Of a stretch of DNA of 64,000 nt, positions 1-47,452 are shown one piece after another. The notes below the pieces were generated by a model, which was not told the origin of the DNA, made no database searches, and saw nothing but the letters and a program-made list of their open reading frames with translations. The position numbers and the translations under genes were made by a program. Numbering within the stretch: the first letter of the stretch is position 1; every line of letters begins with the position of its first letter. The stretch is from Zoroaster sp. YZ-2022 (Eukaryota > Echinodermata > Asteroidea > Forcipulatida > Zoroasteridae), in contig CM055821.1 of assembly GCA_029582265.1 (NCBI GenBank), positions 44,707,694 to 44,771,693 of the forward strand. The letters are read 5' to 3'.

Positions 1-121
1 CACTGTATGTTGGTAGTTTGCATGCTAAGAGCACTAGGTGGCCTACTATCTTTGATTTGTGTTGGATCCTCCGCAAGGTTTCCAGTTTTTAAAATCACAC
101 CAATAGCAGATGTATGGATAT

Positions 122-477
122 GGGGTGCCATGGCCGAGCGGTTAAGTGCATTGGACTCAAGTTCTGATGGCTGTGTCATTAGAATGTGGGTTCGAAACCT
201 GGCGGCGACCGTGGTACTTGTGTCCTTGAGCAAGACACTTTACTGTAAATGCTTCTCTTCACCCAGGTGTATAAATGGGTACCTGTGAGGGTAGAGATGG
301 TTATTGTGTTTGATTAGCCCTGTAGCGCCAAAAGGTTGCACATTGGCTGTATACTCCCCAGGGAGCTGAGAAAGATTATAGGAATGATATTGGCCCAGTG
401 ACCAGGGGTAATAATGTAAAGCGCATTGGGACATTATGTGAAATGCGCTATATAAGAATGGAACATTATTATTATTA
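122..477 (+). repeat. tRNA-derived SINE, full-length copy 1
   Basis: The head looks like a leucine-type tRNA: an A box (TGGCCGAGCGG) at about 131-141 and a B box (GGTTCGAAACC) at about 190-200. A shared body follows, including the stretch around 'CCTTGAGCAAGACAC', 'GGGTACCTGTGAGGG' and 'CTCCCCAGGGAGCTGAGA', and the copy ends in a short ATT repeat. The same body recurs at 12263, 43221, 46829 and 51151 in both orientations, so this is a dispersed pol III retroposon and not a functional tRNA gene. Confidence 0.85.
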
Positions 478-1017
478 AATACCACCACAGGCATCAGTAT
501 ATGCCCCGTTTGGGTCACCTTTTGGGTGTCTGGAATACTGACTTATTGATCATATCAATTCCATTTAATCTTCTATAGGATTGGTATATATGCAAAGAAC
601 TGCAGCACCACTACCGACCATCAGGGCCCAATTTCACAGAGCCGCTAAGCAGCCGATTTTTTGCTCACTGTAAGTTTTTCATTTCATAGTGCTGCTAACC
701 ATTAAACATACTTACCTAAATCAGCAAAAATCAGTGTTTATTATAGCAGAAAATCCTGTTCTTACGTAAGCATATTTCACATGCTAGGAAGTAATTTGTC
801 CAAAAGTATTTGCCTTAACACTAACAGAAACGCAGCTAACATTAGCACAAAAATTGGAAAGAATGTCAAACCCAACCACCACTTGTGCACAATGTCTATG
901 GTTTGTGTTTTAGCAGACGACAAAATGGCAAACAGCTCATTGGATGTGCATACATTCATTGCTCAAAATCTCCCAAAATCTCATTTCCAATCCTCACTTG
1001 ACTACACTTTCCTCTCC
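478..1017. other. Non-coding stretch with a fragment of a dispersed repeat
   Basis: No gene is seen. About 626-790 carries one arm of a dispersed inverted-repeat family that starts GGGCCCAATTTCA and contains GCTGCTTAGCA-like words. Related copies lie at about 11041, 47208 and 54592. Confidence 0.5.
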
Positions 1018-1021
1018 TTAA

Positions 1022-1276
1022 CCAGTTCACGTCGGAGGCCGTGTATACACGCAATTTTATTTTGGACAGCGGATCGGAGAGCGTCTAAACACGCCACAGG
1101 ATTCTCGGGAATATTTGTATAGATTCCCGGTCGACGTGGCAACGAGCCATAAGCATACGGTGGAAGACGCGGTCTCCCCGGTCACGCTCTGGTGAGCACC
1201 ATTGGTCGTGTTTGTGCGGTAAAAATAAACCCGCCACGGGGTTCGGAAAAACTTTTTTATTCCCGGTGCGAACTGG
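1022..1276. mobile_element. TTAA-flanked MITE, family 1 (255 bp)
   Basis: The copy is bounded by TTAA at 1018-1021 and 1277-1280. Its ends are inverted: CCAGTTC(A/G)CGTCGG on the left, and the reverse complement of GTGCGAACTGG on the right. It has no coding capacity. An almost base-for-base copy of the same 255-bp length is at 50425-50679; shorter and longer relatives are at 18193-18398 and 39448-40078. A TTAA target and no transposase suggest piggyBac-type mobilisation; the superfamily is inferred. Confidence 0.8.
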
Positions 1277-1302
1277 TTAAGTGAATCCTCTATCATCTTT
1301 TA

Positions 1303-1620
1303 TTAACCCTAACCCCCTAGGTATTCTGACTAAGAACCTTCCTGAATCCTCCAAAACCCATCAGTGCACTTTTGGAAATGTGCCCTTATCTTTAAAATGC
1401 ACCATGCATATTTGTCGGTCCTTCTAAAAGGCGTCAAGGACGGATTCGTGGCGTCAAGGGTTTTTCTACGACCACAACAAGTAAAAATAGCCGACAACAA
1501 GATGTGACATATATGGCTAAATATCTAGAGGAAGCGTTAACCCTAACTACCCTGAATCCATCAAAATCCATCCCCCTGTTTTGGAGGATTTCGGCGGATT
1601 CAGGATATCTCCACATTGAG
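1303..1620. mobile_element. Fragments of TTAA MITE family 2
   Basis: TTAACCCTAACC at 1303 begins a stretch (to about 1415) that matches, in reverse, the end of the complete family-2 element at 54235-54496. A second TTAACCCTAAC end lies at about 1537. Unrelated sequence separates them, so this is either one diverged element or two broken ones. Confidence 0.5.
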
Positions 1621-3283
1621 CATATGGCGGACTTTGTTATTATGTGTATGCCTTTGATCATAAAAAATATTGTAACTTACACTGTGTTTTTGACCAATTC
1701 TTGCCTTGTTTTGATCTTCTCTGCGGTTCGATTCTGTCCGCACGATGTGATCACATGTCATACACCTACTGTTCCATACGTTTTCACGGTCATAGGTGCA
1801 ATTACTGGAGCCGAGCAGAGCCGTATATTGGGCCGGCTCTGGCGCGGAGCGGCAAACAGCGCCCCCGCCCGACTGTTACAATAAAAACCCACGGCTTATT
1901 CAGTTTTCAACACGAATTAACACATTGAGTCGGGCGGGGACCCAATATTTTTACAATATTTACAATATTTTTTATGATCAAAGGCATAGGCCGACACATA
2001 AATTAATAACAATACAGTATAGATTCATAGTAGATTCATAGATTTAAGGTATTACAGTGCAATGTGTTTATTTCTTCGTAAAACATGCAATCTACGTTTT
2101 TTGTACACTCTTTATCCTAGCGCTTATGTGAAAACATAACGATAGGATCATCCTAGCTACCCTGCACAAAGTCTGTGCATTTATAACAAATTACTGTTTA
2201 TCTCACAATAGTTAAATCAATAAATGGACATTTTTCCTCTCCTTTAATATTAATACTACGGAGTACCTTTAGAATGCAGGACCAAATTTTCAACACCTTT
2301 TTTCTCTTTTTCTGAATTTGACCTAGTAGAAACCACAGTTGTGTATTTTTAAAGTCAGATTATGACGTAAATTTATAAGAAGTAACCTTTGGTGTGGCCC
2401 TGCATTTCTAACGTTAGGCCTATATTATAATAGTTGTACCAATACGACTGATAAATTACTTTATCCTCTATTATTTTGCATGAGTTTTGGCGATGTTTGT
2501 CATATTTAACGTTAAGTTATTCCATGCAATTGGGTACTGTCTACTGATCCCACATTTCACAAGCAGACAACCTGAGCAGAATCTTCTCGTAACTCATTCA
2601 TGTCTTGCCAACCCAAGTTAGTGAGTAAAGTAGCCGGCTGTAGGTGGTTAGTTGTCAATGTTGTCCTCTTTTCGAGCGATTTATACTTATTTAAAAATAA
2701 TAATAATAATGGTAATCATACACATTAAAAGATACAACAAATGTATAAAAATATAAATTCAAATCACCTTTTAATGCAGAGACCACAAAATCTGACGAGA
2801 TTTCGGAGTTGTAAATCAGCAACCTCAATTCCAAAGACCTCTGTACACGCCTACACTACACTAACGGGATTTGTGATTGGCCAGTGTATGCCAGCATGGT
2901 GCCTGTAAATCTTATAAGAGATGTTCTTCCACCTCTAAATATGTACATCCTTTTGTTATAAATTACACAAATTCATTAATATTATAAAAACAAAATATTC
3001 TATTTGCAATTTGCCTGTTACATTTTGTACAAAAATAAACTAAAACAATTAACTTATTACGTCTGTAAGCTAATATAATTTAAAGACACATGTTAAATTT
3101 GGGGAGGCACAACAGTAAATAGCACAGCCATTTGCCAACATGGCATTTAATTTAGATGTGTAGCTTGTTTTTGGCAGAGCATGGGATATGTACTGTGCCG
3201 TGATAATGCGTGGCAGAGGTAGTCTAGTTACCATACACGTGTACCCGGTTTGGTTGAATCTCGTAATCCCATTCACGCGCACT
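1621..3283. other. Non-coding AT-rich stretch
   Basis: No convincing exon, RNA gene or repeat with clear ends was found. Short open frames here show no recognisable domain and no codon signal. A short AAT run is at about 2697-2710. Confidence 0.5.
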
Positions 3284-3362
3284 ATACTGATCTCTATTAT
3301 ACCATGGAGCTATAAAAAAAAATAGCTCCATGATTATACTGACAGTATTATAGAGATCAGTG
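3284..3362. repeat. Short palindromic element or hairpin
   Basis: The outer arms TGATCTCTATTATA and TATTATAGAGATCA are perfect inverted repeats. Inside them, CCATGGAGCTAT and ATAGCTCCATG flank an A run. The nearly self-complementary stretch of about 75 bp resembles a tiny MITE; no target duplication is clear. Confidence 0.6.
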
Positions 3363-4032
3363 GTCACGCACGGTCACGTCGCAGCAGCATCGGAACAGGA
3401 TACGTCTGTCTGCGACGACACACGTATGTTTATACCTGTCGCTTAGTTCTGCCGCCTTCCTTGCCGTGATTGCGCAATAATCGCTCCAATGACTATGTCC
3501 TTGTCCTGGCTGAACAATGTCTATCAGAACTGTCGATTTTCATCGAACAACAACTTCCTTATTTTGGCAATTTTTAAAAAGAAAATGCCATTAATTAATT
3601 AAGTTCTTTGTAATTTTTCTTGAAAATTAATTATTTTATGTTTATAAATTACAAAAATAGCGCGCCATACACTTTTCAAATGTTTTTCAAAATGTTGAGA
3701 AAAGGAAAAGTTATTCTGAGGCATTTTTTCCCATGTTCTTTATTCTTGTTAATGCTGTACTCGTCACACATATTGAAGAAAGATTCAAATAAAGTTACAC
3801 ATTACTTTTCAAACGAGCAAAGATTGAATATGTGGAGTATGGTGAATTTCAATATGCCATGTTTCAGTAGCCATGCACTAACGACCGCGTTGGGGGACGC
3901 CCTCTCGCCGCGGTACTCGTCGTACTCAAGCTCCACCGCGGGTATGTGACCATAGTGCGACCCAGCTGGAGAAGCGGTGGAACCCGTACAATGGACACAA
4001 TACAGTACAGAACAGTACATGTACATGTACAT

Positions 4033-4033
<1 letters not shown>
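3363..4033. other. Non-coding stretch left of the R4-like array
   Basis: No gene is recognised. A short alternating run of GTACATGTACATGTA lies at about 4016-4034, directly before the TAA microsatellite. Confidence 0.4.

Positions 4034-4070
<37 letters not shown>
4034..4070. repeat. (TAA)n microsatellite, left edge of R4-like array
   Basis: About 12 perfect TAA units run straight into the 5'-truncated retrotransposon copy that starts at 4070, with no spacer. They are likely the target sequence, or remnants of repeat tails, for the insertions that follow. Confidence 0.85.
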
Positions 4071-4071
<1 letters not shown>

Positions 4072-4391
4072 GAGTAGCTTCGAAGGAGAAGGAGAAGGTA
4101 CAGAAATATCAGGATTTAGCGAGAGAACTTCGCAAGCTGTGGCAAGTCAAGGTGAAGGTTATTCCTGTGGTAGTGGGAGCACTGGGTACAATCCCGAAGG
4201 CGTTGGAGAAACATCTCAAGGAGATAGGAACATCTGTTAGAGTAGAATTACTACAGAAGGCGGCGCTCTTAGGGACAGCAAGGATTCTGCGAAAGACACT
4301 CGAGATCTAAGGCTACGGGACGTAGCTTGACTCGAGGTGTAACCGGCAGAAAGGAAAACAAGATCTTTCTTTTCATGTTGTGCTAACGCGA
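4070..4391 (+). mobile_element. 5'-truncated R4/Dong-like retrotransposon, copy A
   Basis: About 320 bp match the last part of the full copy (8162-8483) nearly base for base. The copy keeps the last roughly 80 codons of the frame in phase to the same stop (TLEI*), then the same 3' UTR. 5' truncation with an intact 3' end is the usual product of target-primed reverse transcription. The 3' end merges into the long AAT array. Confidence 0.9.
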
Positions 4392-8483
<4,092 letters not shown>

Positions 8484-8511
8484 AATAATAATAATAATAA
8501 TAATAATAATT

Positions 8512-9285
8512 AGAAGAAGTGGCAAGTAGCAAGACTTGGGAATGGTTGAGGAGAGGAGAACTAAAGAAAGAAATTGAGGGTCTGCCGACGAATGTGATGA
8601 AGGCAAGGATCGAAAAGTCAGATGTCTCTTCTATGTGCAGAATGTGCAATGCGGCGGAGGAGACTGTATTTCACATTGTCAGCGAATGCAGAGTGCATGC
8701 TCAGACAGAGAACAAAGGCAGACACGACAAGTTGGCCAAGGTGATCCATTGGGATCTATGTAAGAAGTACGGTGTCAAGGCGCAATCGAAGTGGTACGAC
8801 CATGTGCCGGAAAAGGTTGAAGAAACGGATCATGTCAAGATTCTCTGAGACTTCAACATCCAGACAGATCATGTTATAGAACATAGACGGCCGGATGTTG
8901 TTGTCTTGGATAAGCATGCAAAGATGTGTCATCTTATTGATATAGCTGTGCCGGGTGATAGTAGAGTAGCTTCGAAGGAGAAGGGGAAGGTACAGAAATA
9001 TCAGGATTTAGCGAGAGAACTCCGCAAGCTGTGGCAAGTCAAGGTGAAGGTAATTCCTGTGGTAGTGGGAGCACTGGGTACAATTCCGAAGGCGTTGGAG
9101 AAACATCTCAAGGAGATAGGAACATCTGTTAGAGTAGAACTACTACAGAAGGTGGCACTCTTAGGGACAGCAAGGATTCTGCGAAAGACACTCGAGATCT
9201 AAGGCTACGGGACGTAGCTTGACTCGAGGTGTAACCGGCAGAAAGGAAAACAAGATCTTTCTTTTCATGCTGTGCTAATCCGAAA
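8512..9285 (+). mobile_element. 5'-truncated, mutated R4-like copy C
   Basis: This copy matches full-length copy B from about 7689 to its 3' end. Relative to B it has lost 27 bp (in phase) between short TCTG repeats near 8585, and a TGG codon has become TGA at about 8846-8848, just before the endonuclease motif. The 3' end is the same and is followed by only three AAT units (9284-9292). It lies directly downstream of copy B, separated by about nine AAT units (8484-8510). Confidence 0.9.
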
Positions 9286-9359
9286 TAATAATGCATTTAT
9301 AATGCGCCATCTATCTAGGCATGCCTATTCCGAGGTGCAACAATTAACACAGCAAAAGT

Positions 9360-9830
9360 ATGAACATTATAGAAAGTATACATACATAAATTATACATAC
9401 ACACATACACATATATTTAATATACAGCGGCGGCGCTGCGGGGGCAAGGGGAAAATGCCCCCGGTTACTTTCTTTGCCCCCCCCCCCCAATTTGCCCCCC
9501 AATTTTTTCCCCGATGGTAAGTCAATGCTTTTTCAGCAGTACAAAATTACATTAAAGATTAATGTTTGCCCCCCTTAAATTTAAGCTTGTTCCCCCCCCC
9601 CCTTGCCCCCCAGTTTAACAGGTCTGGTGCCGCCGCTGCATATATATGTATGTACATATAGGCCTACATATGCATACATACATACATGCACATACCATTA
9701 TACCATATACATATACACGCATATATACATATGATTTTATACACATATTAACTAAAGATTATGCAAAACAAAAATCAAGCAAAACATTACATACATGTAT
9801 ACATATATATCCAAAAATCAAGCACAATAA
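9360..9830. repeat. C-rich inverted-end element inside TACA/TATA simple repeat
   Basis: Simple ACATACATA-type repeats at about 9370-9424 and 9639-9800 surround a 214-bp insert (9425-9638). The insert begins CAGCGGCGGC and ends GCCGCCGCTG, a 10-bp perfect inverted end, and its interior carries long C runs (CCCCCC) and GGGGGCAAGGGG. It looks like a non-autonomous DNA transposon; no clear target duplication can be read because the flanks are low-complexity. Confidence 0.55.
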
Positions 9831-9836
9831 GCAGTC

Positions 9837-10109
9837 TTAAATAAATGAGTCTTTAAATTGTTCTTTAGTGAAAACATTGATTGAACTGCAACTGCGAAGT
9901 TCTACTGGCAAGTCATTCCAAAGTTTAGGAGCAGCTGCATAAAATGCACGATCACCATATGAAGATGCAGTCCTAGGAACAGTTAAAAGAAATTTATCAG
10001 TAGATCGTAAAGTGCGTTTGGGAACATATGGAGAAAGAAGTTCACTTAAGCCTATATACTTTGGTACAATAATGTAACGTCCCACCGTTATGAATGTTTG
10101 TTCTTTCAT
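9837..10109 (-). pseudogene. 3' tail of a LINE reverse-transcriptase frame (truncated)
   Basis: The minus-strand frame of 90 codons contains YGDRAFYAAAPKLWNDLP followed by a short helix-like tail ending in FKDSFI. That 'R.F...AP.LWN.LP' block is typical of the extreme C-terminus of CR1/L2-type LINE ORF2 proteins. No RT core is present, so this is a 5'-truncated copy. The AT-rich flank at 9800-9836 would be its 3' UTR. Confidence 0.7.
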
Positions 10110-10559
10110 TTCCTGCTATACTACTTATTTAGCATATTTAATTGATAAGATTGGATAATGATAATGTTTTTAATTTCTTTTAATAATTAATAATTAATTT
10201 TATTTTATATTTTTGACAACGCCGTTTTGACTTTTTAGTATCACTATCACAGTGCAGACAGTCTATTAAGTTGACGAAATAGACTATCGTGTAAAATGCA
10301 TTCGTTTTAAACCTGTACAATCTTTGCTCGCCTAAAAGTACTAAAATGTTATTCATTTTGTGCTGATTTATACGACAGTGTGCCTGTTTTATTAAGGTAG
10401 GCTAAACTAAAGAAATAGCAATTATTTATACCAATAGAAAACGTTTTTCCTTGTTTTTTTAAAAGTAATTTTCCACTTAGTGTTGATTTATTTTTCTTGC
10501 AAATCGTTTTTCAACTGTTTGAGTCAAACATATTTAAATGTATAGAGACAGAATAAACG

Positions 10560-10970
10560 ATGTGCGGATAGTTGAATTTGGTCCTTGCTCATTACAAAAT
10601 ATTGCCGAGCGTCGTCTGCTACGGCGAACGTTAGTAGTGTTAGTAGACCTCTGGAACTAAATGTCGCGTATGTTAACTGCTATGGACACACGTGCGACGT
10701 CGTCCGTCCGCACCACATCGATAGTAGCGCCGGCCGGAGGCGCTCATTTGGTGCGGCGTAGACGAAACAGTTCGATAAGCCTTATCGCTAATAGCAGCTG
10801 CAAGGAATTGTGGGATGTCTGTGGGCGCAACAGCGCCACTGCGTGCCGCGCGGACAAACAAAATATTATTGACGTCACAAAAGCTGCGCCAAACAGATGC
10901 CCCTTTTTGTATCCCTGTATGCTTTGCGGCAGTTGCTTCAGTGTTAGTGTTAGTGATATCATGTGAATGT
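10560..10970 (+). promoter_or_regulatory. CpG-rich patch with a CRE site, possible ENOPH1 promoter
   Basis: In an AT-rich setting this stretch is rich in CG dinucleotides (for example around 10605-10625, 10690-10760 and 10845). It carries the palindromic cAMP-response element TGACGTCA at 10870-10877. It lies about 1 kb upstream of the ENOPH1 start codon on the same strand. No gene product is recognised in its open frames. The promoter role is inferred from composition, the CRE and position. Confidence 0.35.
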
Positions 10971-11876
10971 AAGTAGTAGATCTAGAACAACCTAACTTGA
11001 CGACCGTTTTTGGTAGTAAATGATTGACACGACAATACTTATGCTTAACTTAAGCAAATTTATCTGCCATTGTTAGCACGAAAATCTGCTTACCGGTAGG
11101 CTAAGCAGCGCCATGAAATTGGGACCTTCCCCTGGTCAAACTAGGCAAAGCTGACCTCGTAAATAATTATGATCACTGCAAGAATTAGGTGGGACTTGTT
11201 AACGTTGGACAGTCTTTGTTGATGGGTGGTCCGCCTTGTTGAAAGGGGTAATCTGCAGTTGTACCATAATATGGTAATCATACAGAATTTGCCATCAATA
11301 ATGGCGATGGGGAGGGGGAGGGAGGGGGGGGGTCAGGGTGAGGGAGGGGCAGGGGCAGGGCTAAGCGGGAAGGGATAATTGAACGGGGTAGGGGATGGAA
11401 TCAGGTGATGTGTTGTGTCATTATTAAGAATAAAATAGTGAAAATGCATTTTAAAAAAATTCATTCTAAAAATCTGACAAGGCAATGTGCAGGAATTTTT
11501 TCTTACATTTGAACTACAAATGAATTATTGGCAATAATTTTACTTTGTACCTCAAGGTCAAAATAATTTCAAGGGGGGATTAATATCATCAGCTTTATTC
11601 ATCCATTTTATTTATGCTCTACCAATTTTATACCTAACCTTTTAGCAGGTGTAAATCCAGGGTCTTAAAAAGTGGGCGGGGCACATAGGCAAAAAGGGAT
11701 GGGCGCAAAAAAGGATGGGTGGTGAAGGGGGGGGGGCACTTTTCCAGAAACATTCAACAAACTTTCAATTCAAATTAAATGTTTAATATTCTCCATGTTT
11801 ACCAGCTGATTGGCATACCGGACATCTTTAAATGTCACAGTGCTAGATCTTTGATGAGCGGATTTAAGTGAGAACC
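10971..11876. other. ENOPH1 upstream region with a repeat fragment
   Basis: The region holds a fragment of the GGGCCCAATTTCA family (about 11041-11126, reverse orientation), a G-rich tract (11300-11390) and a second G-rich tract (11675-11740). It probably contains the 5' UTR of ENOPH1; no TATA box or obvious initiator was found. Confidence 0.4.
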
Positions 11877-45664
<33,788 letters not shown>

Positions 45665-46015
45665 GTTGACACTTTGAACTGCCAAAGGTTTTTTCCCTAA
45701 ACTTGGCGTGCTTAAAAGATCCAGTCTCAACCGAGCCCCATTACATGACTCTGCTTACTGTAAGCAGTGTGTGATTAACATAAGTGTATTTCGCAGGGAA
45801 CAAGGAATTTTTGCTTGATTGGATGTGTACTTTGAGTACCAATGGATTCACCAATTGCACAGTAAGTGCAAACATTCTGTTCTGCAGTAGAATAATGGGG
45901 TATAAACAAAGCAAGAATCATATAAGGACTGGTCTCATCAATGAGTTCTTTTACTATAATGTAGCAAATTTTTATTTAAAATTTTATCACATTTTTATTT
46001 TAATTTTTTAATTTT

Positions 46016-46148
46016 TTTATTTACTGTGACCCTAAATAAGGCCAATAGCCACGGGTATACATTATGGTGGATGACATATCGTATACCCTTATGTAACCCC
46101 TTACACTTTAGTGGTTATTGGCCTTGTTTAGGGTGACTGACAGTAAAT
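46016..46148. repeat. Inverted-repeat element in the ENOPH1 3' region
   Basis: The arm ATTTACTGTGACCCTAAATA + AGGCCAATAGCCAC is mirrored by GTGGTTATTGGCC + TTGTTTAGGGTGAC...CAGTAAAT: arms of about 35 bp around a middle of about 65 bp. It looks like a small MITE. An AATAAA at 46146-46151, at its right edge, could serve as an ENOPH1 poly(A) signal. Confidence 0.6.
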
Positions 46149-46371
46149 AAAAAATATAAAAAATAAAAAAAATTACTGATTCATAAAATTATGAGATACA
46201 AGGCAAGACCAAGATCAACTAATCTTTGTATTCCTTCACTAAAGAAACATATTTCAGCATTGGCTCTGCCTGCTTTCATCGTCTTCTGTATTGCAAAAAT
46301 GACCACAAAGTCACAAATGTCCAAACGAATTACATTTTAAACTTTATTATTGAGTTCTTTCGGGTACAACA

Positions 46372-46500
46372 TGTAAAAATCTCTTCTTAGAAGAAGTGGT
46401 GGCTCTGAGAAGAGCCGGTTTGTTTGTTCTCAATGTTTTGACTAGTGTGCTCTAGCCGTCGTCAGGAGACTGAAGAAAGAGTTAGAGTGCAGGAGCATTT
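46372..46500 (-). mobile_element. Diverged hammerhead-like repeat copy
   Basis: On the minus strand this matches 39205-39310: CTTCAGTCTCCTGACGACGG, CTAGAGCACACTAGTC, then AAAACATTGAGAAC and GGCTCTTCTCAGAGCC. Relative to the other copy, CTGATGA is CTGACGA and GAAAC is AAAAC, so any ribozyme core is lost here. Confidence 0.6.
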
Positions 46501-46519
46501 TATTTTGTCTAGTCACAAC

Positions 46520-46737
46520 ATTTTAAACTTTACAATGTATCAAATGGCAACATGGAACAGGTTACCTGTGCATATTAGGAATGCTACAAGTCTAAACTCA
46601 TTCAAAATTTCACTTAAGGATTATTTATTTCCATGATGCTTTATTATACTTAAATTATTGCTGTACTGTTCATATCTGCGCTTTGTATCCTTAGGAAAAG
46701 GCGCATTATAAATGCAAGTTATTATTATTATTAACAC
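46520..46737 (+). pseudogene. 3' tail of another LINE (5'-truncated)
   Basis: The frame reads MATWNRLPVHIRNATSLN and ends FKISLKDYLFP*, the C-terminal signature of CR1/L2-type ORF2 proteins. It is followed by 'GCGCATTATAAATGCAAG' and an ATT repeat tail. Only the last roughly 35 codons are present. Confidence 0.7.
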
Positions 46738-46828
46738 TTGGAATTTTCATGGAAATGACAATTTGTCAGAGAAAAATGTAAACATGAACAAAATAATGAA
46801 AAAGATCACAAAGAACATGTAAGCAAAA

Positions 46829-47173
46829 ATAATAATAATAATGGAGGCATTTTTAAAGCGCTCTTATACGACGAATCAGAGCGTTGTACATTATTACCCC
46901 TGTTCATTAGGCGCATAAATCATTCCTGAAACCATCTCAGCTCCCTGGGGAGTATACAGCTCAATTGCTGCCATTTTGGTGCATATAGGGCTAATCAAAT
47001 ACAACAACCAACTCTGCCCTCACAGGTACCCATTTTACTCCTGGGTGGAGAGAAGCAATTATGGTAAAGTGTCTTGCTCGAGGACACAAGCATCACGGTC
47101 GCGGTCGGGATTCGAACACACAATCTGACGACTCAGCCATCAGAACACAAATCCAATGCACTAAACGATTGTT
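46829..47173 (-). repeat. tRNA-derived SINE, copy 4
   Basis: Minus-strand copy with the AAT tail at 46829-46843 and the tRNA-like head at the right end: a damaged B box near 47105-47120 and a diverged A box near 47160. Confidence 0.8.
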
Positions 47174-47207
47174 GAATTCCGAGTTCAATTGCCACGACAC
47201 TGGACCC

Positions 47208-47452
47208 TGGGCCCAATTTCATACCTTACCGGTAAGCAAATTTTCACAGATTAGCAAGAAAATTCAGAGTGGTGCATGCGCGGTCACCATGGATTTGTAT
47301 TATTGCTGCACTAATTTGCTAGCAATAACAACCGGCAAGTAAGCATTCCTTTCTCTATGTTTAACGGTTAGCAGCGCTATGAAATGGATAACGTACAGTA
47401 AGCAAAAAATCTGCTGCTTAGCAGATGTATGGAATTAGGCTTAGGTCTTAAA
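47208..47452. repeat. GGGCCCAATTTCA family, near-complete copy
   Basis: Starts GGGCCCAATTTCATA and ends near CTGCTTAGCAG...ATGGAATTAGGC, with TTAGCA/TAAGCA words throughout. The imperfect inverted ends and the copies at 626, 11041 and 54592 mark it as a dispersed MITE-like family. Confidence 0.6.

Noticed and set aside
122..205. A tRNA gene
   Set aside because: A and B boxes are present, but the sequence continues into a body shared with four other copies and lacks a proper acceptor stem, so it is a SINE head.
9425..9638. A telomere or G-quadruplex control element
   Set aside because: The C runs lie inside a copy with inverted ends in simple repeat; a small transposon explains it better.
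10661..10966. A short basic protein gene in the CpG-rich patch
   Set aside because: Overlapping frames on both strands arise from GC-rich composition; no domain and no splice support.
46018..46148. A rho-like or histone-type terminator for ENOPH1
   Set aside because: The arms are too long and the host is eukaryotic; a MITE is more likely.
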